Positions 55,011-64,000 of a stretch of DNA of 64,000 nt are shown here, piece after piece; the stretch's first letter is position 1, and each line of letters begins with the position of its first letter. Source of the stretch: Branchipolynoe longqiensis. Lineage: Eukaryota > Annelida > Polychaeta > Phyllodocida > Polynoidae. Both the position numbers and the translations under genes were made by a program. The notes beneath the pieces were generated by a model, which saw nothing but the letters and a program-made list of their open reading frames with translations, ran no database searches and was not told the DNA's origin. The DNA is taken from the NCBI GenBank assembly GCA_030323885.1, contig CM059198.1:12624462-12688461 (forward strand), in the 5' to 3' direction.

Positions 55011-56850
55011 CAACCGTACCTCATGGTCGGTCTCCTCTTCCGGGTCGGAAGGGATTATGGCCCCCGGGCTGAGGTGACGGCAAATCCGTCAACCCCAGAG
55101 AGGAGTCACAGTCCTCCTCCGGGTGAGCTGCAGGAGCTGACGTCCCTGCCTTACTCCGCTTCGTAGCCATCGGCATCTGTCACAATCTAAGAATGTGAAC
55201 AGTACCGGAATTTGACTAAACCTCACAGCAGGTTATCAAACCACAATCTGTGCATTCAGCGGTGTTAAGGAACGTATTTAAACCGTCTCAACACAGGCGT
55301 GATAAGCTAATGTATTGGCGAAGGTTGCCGGTCCGAAGACTGAAACCAAACTCGGGGTCGGGACCAGTGTATCGGCCTGCCCACCTCTCTGTTTCATACA
55401 CTTCTCCCTCCTGCAGCTTCTGCGCCAGCAAGTTGGAGAAAATGCTACAAAACTCCGAGGAACGCCTAAAAAATGTATTGTGGGGAGTCTATAAAAGAAA
55501 CCCAGGATAATCCCCAACGTGACTCTTTATGAGAGTCTGAGAGAAAATCCACAGGAGATGTGGCTTCCGCCTGCAGCTTTCGCCTTCATCTCTACCCGCA
55601 TTCCACGGGTGTAACAACCAATCAGAATCGGTTTTGTTTTGTATACCAAGGCTCTTGGCCTGTCACCATCATTTTATCCGTCTGTTAAACATACCTATCT
55701 CAGACAGACTTACGAAGTTCTGAACTTCCCAAACACATGCAAATTTGCATCATAGATAAGCTTCATACAGTTTGTTTTAATACTCACAGTGAAATCCATT
55801 CCATACTCCAGGCTTGTGTCAAACGGAACCCGTCAACAACGCAGTAACTAAGTTACTTTGGACATAATTCACTAAAATCGTTTAATTCGAAACAACACAT
55901 AGTCTATATCTATGCGTTAACTATTTAAATCTTCATAGAACAACCACGTCGACAAAGTCGAACTGTTAAAAGAAAGAAGTAATCGAGCGATAATGGAGGC
56001 CGACATAGTCGAGCTTAAAGGAGCTTCAACGAACGGTTTAATGCTATTCAGCTCGTTTTTAACTCGAAAGTCAACAAGACTTTGCATCCTCCGATTAAAT
56101 TGCCGTCGTTCCTGCCGAACGTAGAAAAACTTAAAATAAATAAGTTAACGGGCTACCATAAACAAGCGAAAATGGAGGCATTAAAGCGATTCGAAACGAA
56201 ACAACGGCAATATCCATAACCGACGTCTGAACGAAAGGTTTAACGCTAGTTAGCTCGTTTCTAACTGAAAAACGACAACAAGAATTCGTATCCTCCAGTA
56301 TTCTTGGGTTTTTAGCCCGATAAATAAATATATATATCGTGACAAGCGAAATCCAGGTCGGCCGTAACACCCGGAAACGAAACAAAACATGGCGACTCGA
56401 AAAGAAGCGTGCCTGATTTTCCGAATGGTTAAACGCTAATAATTCCGCAAATACAGTGGCCCCCACCTCTGCCAATTTGGATTTCCACCGCTGTGGATAA
56501 CTTACAGCGTCATCAAAGGCCAGTTGCTCTCATACCATGTCTATGTGGTGTGGGAGGTTAAAAATCCCTTGGGTCGGTAAAAGTGTAGGCTTGGGCTTTA
56601 TATCGACAAACTGTCTAATGGTGAAAACAAGTCTATTCAGGCTTATCCATGGTGAGCAGCATAAATCTTCAAGAAAAAAAAAAAACAGTCACCACCTAGC
56701 TGAAACTCACACAAAGGACGCTAACATCCTGTATAAAGGGACTGGGGGAAAATATTTCCCAAATTCCGACTATTTGTGGAGAAATGTGTAGAAAAATACC
56801 GCTGAACGACTCGCGTACGTACATGTACCGCGAGTTTCTTATGCTAATTG
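55011..56850 (-). other. DIRS 5' region, possible gag remnant
   Basis: Two or three degenerate ~210-bp repeats lie at about 55990-56460 (words AGCGA-AATGGAGGC, AACGGTTTAATGCTA, AGCTCGTTT). A 114-codon minus-strand frame (56475-56131) starts with EVGATVFAELLAFNHSEN after PQRWKSKLA. It may derive from gag but I cannot match it. The remainder has nothing recognisable. Confidence 0.4.
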
Positions 56851-56926
56851 CTGGACCTGGATGTGCTTCCTTCTCCCTAGCCTGAGGCAAGCCAGAGGCT
56901 TAGTACCGAGGTAAAATATATATATA
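56850..56926 (-). repeat. DIRS 5' inverted terminal repeat
   Basis: Read on the minus strand: ATTTTACCTCGGTACTAAGC, then the shared core GGGAGAAGGAAGCACATCC. Outside it are TATATATATATGCATAGG and the inverted partner of the sequence left of the Ngaro element. Confidence 0.85.
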
Positions 56927-57157
56927 TGCATAGGACAACGACGCAGTCAGACTGGAAGTTGGCTGCTTTTAGCCCGACACGCTTTCTGAGGGATTCTGGG
57001 AGTTGGTGAAAATACAGCATTTGCAAATAATTGATTGGATTGCACCGGTCATCATGGCAACAGCGGCCACATCTGGGCTGACACGCCTGTCAGTTGTCCT
57101 CCAGTTCAGTTCTTTTCTCCCTGTGTATGATTCATTTTATTTTATTACGCAGACACC

Positions 57158-57352
57158 GCATTCCATTTAATAATAGGTCTTCCATTTAATAATAGGTATC
57201 CCATTTAATAATATGTCTCCCATTTAATAATATGTCTTCCATTTAAAAATAGGTCTTCCATTTAATAATAGGTATTCCATTTAATAATAGGTATTCCAGT
57301 TAAAAATAGCTATTCCAGTTAATACTAGGTCCTCCAGTTAATAATAGGTCTG
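57158..57352. repeat. 19-bp tandem repeat (TCCATTTAATAATAGGT)
   Basis: About ten copies of a 19-base unit with small changes (TATGT, AAAAATAGG, CAGTTAATA). From 57353 to 58335 there is no gene or repeat that I recognise; a few short frames lack any motif. Confidence 0.9.
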
Positions 57353-58339
57353 CCTATTGGAGCGCCATCTGTTTCGAATACTGCAAGTTTCATGTTTAGA
57401 TGGAGTTAATGATTAAGCCGGATGCCTGTGATATATGTGTAGCGAGGAGGATGAGTTGCACCCCCTCACCCTCCCAACGTGAAATGGCACATGCAGAGGT
57501 AGGTAGTTTCACATGGTTCCACCCATCCATACCATCCAGGTTCCGGTCCCCCAACTAAAAAGTTAAATAAAGGGAAGCAATGAGAATTTGGGAAAGGAAT
57601 ATGATTATTTGAGGTTGTAAAATGGTTCTTACATCATTCTAAAACCCCTCTCTATGCATATTGAAGCCTTGCCTCCAGTTAGAACCCCCTGCAGAAATAC
57701 GAGTTAGTCACCAGCCTCTGCACTAACAACTTATATTAAGGCACTTAGTATTCCCTTCTACACCGAATGCTGCATGTACATATGGGAATCAATCTACATA
57801 CTCGTTTTGATTTGATTCTTCATCGAGCTACACGGCGTTAATGTCCGGCACTTAGGGTGACCATTCACTGAGGATGAGGCCAGCTGTAATTGGTTGTTGG
57901 TTTGTCCTACACACCCCTTACACACCCCTACCCCTACACCCTGGCCGGAATCTATTAACACGATCCGGGCGGCTTGGGTCACCCGAGTCGTCAGAATTTC
58001 AAATCGAACACCGCGAGTGGAGTCAAGAAATACACGTGCCATGTGCAAAACGACCCGACCCCAGTAACCCACCTCTTGACTGGGGTTTGCTAGGAGCGAT
58101 GACGTCACATCTGTGCTGGTACCTGTCGGATAACAGCTACTAGTACAAGTCCTACGTGTTGTTTTAATGCTTTTTTTTTAATAACCCAGATTGTCAGCTT
58201 CTACAATCATAAACTACTTGAAATCCTATTTTGCTGTACATATATCGGTTATTGAAAAACAAAATTAATTTTTAGATTATGCCACCATTTTGTCCACCCC
58301 GAGCCTATTCGTTTATTCAACCCGAGTCTGTAGGATGTC

Positions 58340-59150
58340 TGTAGGAAACACACACATAGACAAACACACACAAACATATACAAACACGCACAAGGACACA
58401 TAAACACAAACAGGACATATACATATATATATACACATTCACCCATACCCGCCCACATCTAGACCCCCCAGCCATAACCACTCATACCCGTCCTCACAAG
58501 TTCACAGTAACTACTATCAAACCACACCCGCCCACACCCACACCCGCGCACACCCACACCCTCCCACACCCACCCACACCCGCCCACACCCACACCCGCC
58601 CACACACACACCCGCCCACACCCACACCCTCCCACACCCACACCTGCGCACACCCACACCCACCCAAACCCACACCCGCCCACCCGTCCACCCGCCCACA
58701 CCCTCCCCGCCCACACCTTCCCACACCTGTGTACACCCACACCCGCGCACACCCACCCACACCCACACCCGCCCACACCCTCCCACACCGCCACACACCC
58801 ACCCACACCCACACTCTACCACACCCGCCGCACACCCACACCGCGCACATCCACCACGCCCACACCCGCCCACACACCACAACCCACACCCGCCACGCCC
58901 CCACACCCACACCTCCCACCTGCGCACACCCACACCCACCCACCCCACCCCCACACCCGCACACACCCACACCAACACCCGCCCACACCCACCCGCTCAA
59001 ACTCGCAACCTGTCCAACTTCACCCACAGTCACCCACCCAACTTACCTATGCCCTCCGCCGACCAACCCACACTGGGCAGAACTCCACAACCACTCACCC
59101 ACACCCACCCACACCTATCAACTCACACCCACACTTACCTACACTAAACC
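58340..59150. repeat. CA-rich and CCCACAC minisatellite
   Basis: A short CACACA/CAAACAC run passes after 58525 into irregular repeats of CACCCGCCCACACCCACAC. The long Gly/Val/Cys/Trp frames on the minus strand and Thr/His/Pro frames on the plus strand are artefacts of this unit. Confidence 0.9.
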
Positions 59151-59214
59151 ATAACAAACCCGCATCAGGCATACGCGTCAACCAGCAGACAACTCCGCAA
59201 TCTTGTCACACCGC

Positions 59215-59380
59215 CACCTGACCACGCAGCCCCACAGCCCGCAGCTGCACAGCCATTGCAGCCCACGACCCCACAATGCTGGAGCCCCACAGTCCCACAG
59301 CCCTGCAGTCCTATAGCCCTGCAACCCCACAGTGCCGTCGCCCCACAGTCCCACAATCTCACGGACCCCGCAGTCCTAGA
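59215..59380. repeat. CCCACAGTC-type short repeat
   Basis: Decamer-like repeats of CCCACAGTCC and CAGCCCCGCAG. A related C-rich stretch is at 60475-60700, on the other side of the TG array. Confidence 0.75.
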
Positions 59381-59384
59381 GCCC

Positions 59385-60474
59385 AGGGCCTATATGCAGG
59401 AGTCGGTGGTATTCGGTGGTAGCGAGCCGAAACGGTGGTAGCCGGGAATTTCCCGGGTAGCGGCGAAAAGTTGGATGCGCGAGTCGGTGATAGGCCTAAC
59501 ACCAAAGGCTTAACCGATGGTACCTTACCTCTGATAGATAGGAGGTATAGCGAGTTTATTAGGCGAGTAAGGAGGGGGCAGGGAGAGGAGGGGGAGGGAG
59601 GAGGGGGAGGATGGGTGACGCAGGGCGAGCCGTGTGTGTGCTCCGGTTTCGGCACACAGTTTATTAGGCCCAAATCTGGAGCCGTGTCTCTGTGTGTGTC
59701 TGTGTGTGTGTGTGTCTCTGTGTGTGTCTCTGTGTGTGTGTGTCTCTGTGTCTGTGTGTGTGTTTCTCTGTGTGTGTGTCTGTGTGTGTGTCCCTGTGTG
59801 TGTGTCTGTGTGTGTTTCTGTGTCTGTGTGTGTGTCTCTGTGTCTGTGTGTGTGTCTCTGTGTCTGTGTGTGTGTCTGTGTGTGTGTCTCTGTCTCTGTG
59901 TTGTGTCTCTGTGTGTGTCTATGTGTGTGTGTCTCTGTGTGTGTCTCTGTGTGTGTATATGTGTCTCTGTGTGTGTGTCTCTGTGTGTGTGTGTCTGTGT
60001 GTGTCTCTGTACATGTGTGTGTCTCTGTGTGTGTCTGTGTGTTTGTTGTGTCTCTGTGTGTGTCTGTGTGTGTGTGTCTGTGTGTGTGTCTGTGTGTGTC
60101 TCTGTGTGTGTGTCTCTGTGTTGTGTCTCTGTGTGTCTCTGTGTGTGTCTCTGTGTGTGTATCTGTGTATGTGTGTGTCTCTGTGTGTGTCTGTGTGTGT
60201 ATATGTGTCTGTGTGTGTCTCTTTGTCGGAGACACAGACACACACATAGAGACACACACAGAGACACAGAGTCACACACACAGAGACACAGACAGAGACG
60301 GGTACAGATGCAGAGGGATTTCCCAAATCTATAAATAACTTCACGTGTAGCTATAATCAAACTGTTATGCGCTCCTGCTTAGCACTTGACACAGTTCCCG
60401 ACGTCGGCGATAGCTACCCGGTAGTAGGCTGTAACACCAAAACCTGCTACCACCGACTCCTGCATATAGGCCCT
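59385..60474. repeat. 27-bp inverted repeat flanking a TG/CA array
   Basis: The 27 bases starting AGGGCCTATATGCAGGAGTC (59385-59411) recur as an exact reverse complement at 60448-60474. Between them is a long TG/TCTG array (59690-60220) that switches to CA after GTCTCTTTGTCGGAGAC, so the array itself can fold back. Long frames on both strands here are repeat artefacts. Confidence 0.8.
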
Positions 60475-60916
60475 GCAGTCCCGCATCAAGCAGCCCCAAA
60501 ACCCCACAACCCGACAGGCCCGCAGTACCACAAACCTTCAGCCCCGCAGGCCCGCAGCCCCCCCCCCCCCCCTTCCCCGCAATACCGCAACCTCACAGCC
60601 GCAAACCCCAGCACCAAGCAGCTCCACCTACCCGCAGCCCCCGCCCTACCTACCCGAAGGCCCGCAGCCCCGTGGGGCCCGCTCACCCCTCCACGACCCC
60701 GAGGCTGGCTGACTCTGACGTCATAGGCGACCGGTTCTGGGATTCAGTTACATGGTGGATGTTATATAGACTGACAGAATGCAGTAAACAAAGACATAAT
60801 TTATACACAGTGCAGCGAGGGGCAACAATTCACACAATGCCTACTCACCTACATGCATATATTATAATATATATATTATATATATATTTAGTATATAATA
60901 ATATATATATATATAT

Positions 60917-61258
60917 GTGTGAGTATTGAATATATAGATACATATATATATATAGATGTGTAAGCATTAAGTTCATGCTCGTACAGCCAATGACTGAGGA
61001 GGGAGTAAGGGTTGAGGAGCATGTATAAATATCCAGCTTGATTATACTCGCATAATGCTTATACAGCACATATATATTCAACATTTATCAGCTTGTAAAC
61101 TGTAGGAGTATGCATACGTGTGAGGCATGATATATAATAAAGTAACGCTCGTTTTGAGCAGCCCGCTGGTTCGCGGAACCCTTGCTATATAATTAAATAT
61201 ACCCTTTGTTATCTAAGAAGTACACATGTGTCTCATCTGATTGTCGATCCCGTGACAG
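60917..61258 (+). repeat. Possible solo LTR (weak)
   Basis: The segment has TATAAATA at about 61024, AATAAAG at about 61137 and an LTR-like end GATTGTCGATCCCGTGACA. The left boundary and a target duplication could not be fixed, and no second copy is in the window. TA microsatellite covers 60855-60960. Confidence 0.25.
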
Positions 61259-61489
61259 GACAGCACATCATTGGGGTGGAGAGAGAATTGTCCTTTGAAG
61301 TTAGGCACAACTGTGCCCATATATTGCATTACATAGTTCATAAATTGTATATACGCTATACATGTCATATACATACTCTATGTTATAAATAGCATGTGTA
61401 GATATCATTCCTGTGAAGACAGGTGTGTAGTAGTAGCTCATATAATACACTGTTTAGTCATTTGTTCATTTGTTTATTTGTCTGTTTGG

Positions 61490-61805
61490 GTTTTGCATCC
61501 AGGAAACATATATTGTCATATCAGGATAGGCACCATCTTGTGACAGTGAAAACATAATTATGGTGACTTTATAGTGATGCCACATTGGGGGACCAGGTTG
61601 CCTGTATTCTGACTCAATTTTCGAACTCAGTCACATTATCCTGACACTGAGCTAACCAATATTTGCCCTATCCTAATACTGCTGAGTGCCAGGTTAGGTA
61701 GCAAAGAGTATCAATTTTGTACGTCATTGGTTTGACTCGGCCAAATTTGAAGTCCTGAACTCATGGGAAGCCTGCGCCCCTATCGATGCGGGCATGTCTT
61801 TAAAT
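61490..61805 (-). mobile_element. SINE, minus-strand copy
   Basis: Near full-length reverse copy with GTCATTGGTTTGACTCGG, ACTCAGTCACATTATCC, GAGTGCCAGGTTAGGTAGC and CATATCAGGATAGGCACC. The tRNA-like head at the right end is diverged. 61806-62109 has nothing recognised. Confidence 0.65.
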
Positions 61806-62109
61806 AACATTGGTTATATATCAAATGTACACAGCCAAATGTTATATATAAAACATGTGCGTAATATTCGTGTCAGACATGGTATGTAGTAGCTGATATA
61901 ATGCATTACATATTCTCTTAATGCTATATGCTATTCATAACCCAGTGTCCGTCTTTGTTTGTTCACTGAACTACATTATCTAGGTACCTGTGGGATACTT
62001 ATCCACAATGTAATGCCTATTACTGGAACACACATGCATCGCCGCTGACAATGAGTATATTTTGTTAAATAAATACTTTATCCCTCCCAATTAATATAAG
62101 CCCTATATG

Positions 62110-62176
<67 letters not shown>
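62110..62176. repeat. (TA)n(CA)n microsatellite
   Basis: About 26 TA dinucleotides followed by about eight CA. It abuts the tRNA-like repeat and may have grown from its tail. Confidence 0.95.
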
Positions 62177-62204
62177 AGTGTTATGTGGACCTGAGGAAAA
62201 AGGG

Positions 62205-62292
62205 AAATATTGTACCAGGAGCAAGATTCAAACCCGCACTTGTTGCAGTATTCTGGGGTTAATGGACTAACCATTACACTACCCGTCGCATC
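62205..62292 (-). mobile_element. tRNA-like repeat (A and B boxes)
   Basis: Minus strand: TAGTGTAATGGTTAGTCCA (A-box region) and GGGTTTGAATC (B box) at tRNA spacing. The would-be acceptor arms (GCGACGG and CTCCTGG) do not pair, so this is not a functional tRNA gene. A tRNA-derived SINE head, different from the main SINE family, is more likely. Confidence 0.5.
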
Positions 62293-62682
62293 ACCTTACC
62301 CACCCTACCTGTATATGTGGCTACTTGCCTGATAGCTCAGTGCAGATTACTGCATTCATTCCCTGCAATTGTTCGATTTCTAAATGGTTTATGTCCAGAA
62401 TTTGTTTAATGCTTACAATTACATACGTACATGTAGGCACTGCACTTAAATATACATACCGAGGGTAGGTTCAACAACCATACATCTCTAAGCTTGGATG
62501 AGATCGAGGTAATAGTTTGGTGGTCCCCCTTGCTTTGTCACTTTCCGTTGTTCTATAGCTATATACTGCATGCATTCTGTTTGCAATCTAAGGTGCTAAA
62601 TATGTAGTGCAAATGCTTATATATCATACATAGCCCACTATATTTTGAGTGAAGAATTTATATTAATAAGCTTTAAAAATGA

Positions 62683-62724
62683 AATCGAGAACATCTACTA
62701 GTCACCATCGAGATGTTCTCGATT
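62683..62724. repeat. Perfect 14-bp hairpin
   Basis: AATCGAGAACATCT pairs exactly with AGATGTTCTCGATT across a 14-base loop. Isolated, with no T run after it. The stem is too short for a typical animal microRNA precursor. 62725-63404 has only a poly-G run near 62881-62900 and nothing else. Confidence 0.7.
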
Positions 62725-63407
62725 CCACTCTCTCCCAATTCCGTAAACACTACACCAATACCGATAAACAGTGTGTGCTGGAACCATCGACTCAACAACT
62801 CGTTTAATTTAGACTAGGTTGTCATCCACCCCTACTGTGGTTAGGAGTGAACCTTGTATCTAGCGAGGTGTGTGCAGTAGGGGGGAGGGGGGGGGGGGAG
62901 AGGTGCAGAGTGGTGGATTGTTGGTTCTGGGAGGGAGTGAGTCAGCAAGTCGGACCAGGTTTTGGCCTGCAAAGTTATGACGTTTTAGAAGGCACATTCA
63001 GTCTGCCCTTCATATCCAGATGTCGGGTTGTATTAGTGCCTCTATACAACATATCCAGTATTGACTTTGTGTGCTAAGACTAATGAGCCCGTATCAGCAT
63101 GTCTGCAGCACTAGTGACCTCATTACATCAACTGATCAACCACCCAAGTACTAACCAGGTGCACCACAACTTAAATTTGCAGAATTACAGAATACGGGAC
63201 TAGTCTGCCATCTTTTATTCACATATTTATTTTACAGCCAGGCGCTTGGCATTAGCAAATCGAAGTTTACTCAGGAAATATGTTTTAACTTTGTTACAAG
63301 CATTATGGTAGATTATAGGTAGGCCTAATTGACCAATTTCATATGACGTCAGCACATGTATTTAGTTCAGTGCGCGCGCTGCTTGGGTGCAGGACAACAT
63401 CCGGTCA

Positions 63408-63893
63408 TACTGCAAACTCAATGGCTATGAGCAATCTTCATAGAGAAAATGTGAAATATCTCTAAAACCACAATACCTAGAAACAAACTGATTGGAATAC
63501 ACATAGAAAACATGTTTACCAAAAAGATTATATTAAATCTATACGGTTAGGGTCCTGGATTTCTATTAATTTTGAATAAAACTGACGTTTTGCACTGCGC
63601 GTACGGCGTCACAACCCGGTGTCATGGTATACAACCCCTGCCTGATCGCAGCCCCTGTCGTGGCTTCTGCGCATGCGCAGAGGTTGTAAACAAGCCCAGC
63701 TCGGCTGCAGAACGACTACACACTGCCAGTGTCTATTAAAGATTAATAGAAATGCACAACCCTAACCATATAAATTTAATATAATCTGTTCGTTGGATAT
63801 GTTTTCTATATATGTTCCAGGGGGTTTGTTTCTAGGTGGTGTATAGTTTCATAGATATTTCACTTTTTCTGTATGAAGATTGCACTGACACTC
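63408..63893. repeat. Inverted pair of the ~190-bp repeat
   Basis: A plus-strand copy (63412-63600) and a minus-strand copy (63725-63893) of the monomer found in tandem at 38.3-38.7 kb. Shared words are GAGCAATCTTCATA, AAATATCTCTAAAACCAC, AGAAAACATGTTTACC, TTTTGCACTGCGCGTA and their complements. The 125-bp spacer includes CTGCGCATGCGCAG, a perfect palindrome. Confidence 0.75.
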
Positions 63894-64000
63894 AGAATAT
63901 CCCAACTTTCACTATTTAGTCTATTATCTCTGTTTTTAATACTTTCAGCATAAATTGCTCTTAGGTTACATTAAATACTTCAGATCTTCCTCTTCAATCG

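Larger units (their letters stand above)
51290..56926 (-). mobile_element. DIRS-1-type retrotransposon with inverted termini and ICR
   Basis: The termini are inverted. A shared 36-bp core (GCTAGGGAGAAGGAAGCACA...) occurs at 51373-51408 and inverted at about 56850-56884, each followed outward by its own unique end. An internal complementary region at 51518-51646 contains the reverse complement of the left unique end (89 bp, one mismatch) joined to the reverse complement of the right unique end (about 40 bp, few mismatches). This is the DIRS-1 design. Degraded RT, RNase H and tyrosine recombinase lie on the minus strand in the correct order towards the ICR. The element starts about 12 bases from the Ngaro end. 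Confidence 0.88.

Noticed and set aside
58494..59154. Gly/Val/Cys/Trp- and Thr/His/Pro-rich frames
   Set aside because: Artefact of the CCCACAC repeat.
59359..60360. Long Cys/Val/Ser and Thr/His/Gln frames on both strands
   Set aside because: They encode TG and CA microsatellite in several phases at once.
62205..62292. Candidate tRNA gene
   Set aside because: A and B boxes are present but the acceptor arms do not pair. It is treated as a tRNA-derived repeat.
62683..62724. microRNA precursor
   Set aside because: The stem is only 14 bp, far shorter than animal precursors, with no flanking pairing.

Overview
The window is eukaryotic, intergenic-type DNA from an animal, most likely a marine invertebrate and possibly a mollusc. 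That assignment is inference from the mix of transposable elements, since no conserved host gene is visible. The sequence is a dense nest of retroelements set in minisatellites and microsatellites. I found no rRNA, no functional tRNA gene, no CRISPR array and no intact host protein-coding gene.

Layout. (1) 1-6338: two minisatellite blocks, four tRNA-derived SINE copies, a decamer array and a long TG/TA microsatellite. (2) 6339-11652: a complete Ty3/Gypsy LTR retrotransposon of Mag/SURL type on the minus strand, with identical 143-bp LTRs, a 5-bp target duplication, PBS and PPT, but frameshifted gag-pol. It sits in the TG array. (3) 11912-34718: what I interpret as one giant minus-strand LTR element inserted in the same TG array. 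Two 954-bp LTR copies (about 4% different by eye) lie at its ends. The right one has a primer-binding site and Gypsy gag-pol next to it; the left one has a polypurine tract next to it. Between pol and the left LTR lie 14 kb of extra sequence: an ORF of about 1,060 codons, an antisense spliced SGNH-hydrolase-like gene, about 5 kb of hairpin-rich non-coding DNA, and a nested GC-rich element. That nested element (25117-28038) has Ngaro-type split direct repeats (A1-gag-B1-A2-B2) and only a gag-like gene. A 5'-truncated LINE is inserted in the left LTR, and the right LTR preserves the empty site. (4) 34719-46700: microsatellites, a LINE fragment, a 667-bp inverted-repeat element with a tandem core, a 376-bp MITE with a 7-bp target duplication, a long pyrimidine tract, a 38-bp minisatellite and a helically phased trio of perfect MEF2 sites. 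(5) 46769-56926: two tyrosine-recombinase retrotransposons lying next to each other. One is a Ngaro element with complete split repeats but a truncated recombinase; the other is a minus-strand DIRS-1-type element with inverted termini and an internal complementary region. The pair sits in a palindromic AT-rich site. (6) 56927-64000: short tandem repeats, C-rich and TG arrays, one more SINE, a tRNA-like repeat and an inverted pair of the 190-bp repeat seen near 38.4 kb.

The features of most interest are the giant LTR element with its accessory genes, the gag-only split-repeat element nested in it, and the co-occurrence of three tyrosine-recombinase-type retroelement architectures in one 64-kb window. 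Every single-base premature stop I could place in an otherwise open retroelement frame is TGA, which fits C-to-T decay of CGA codons.
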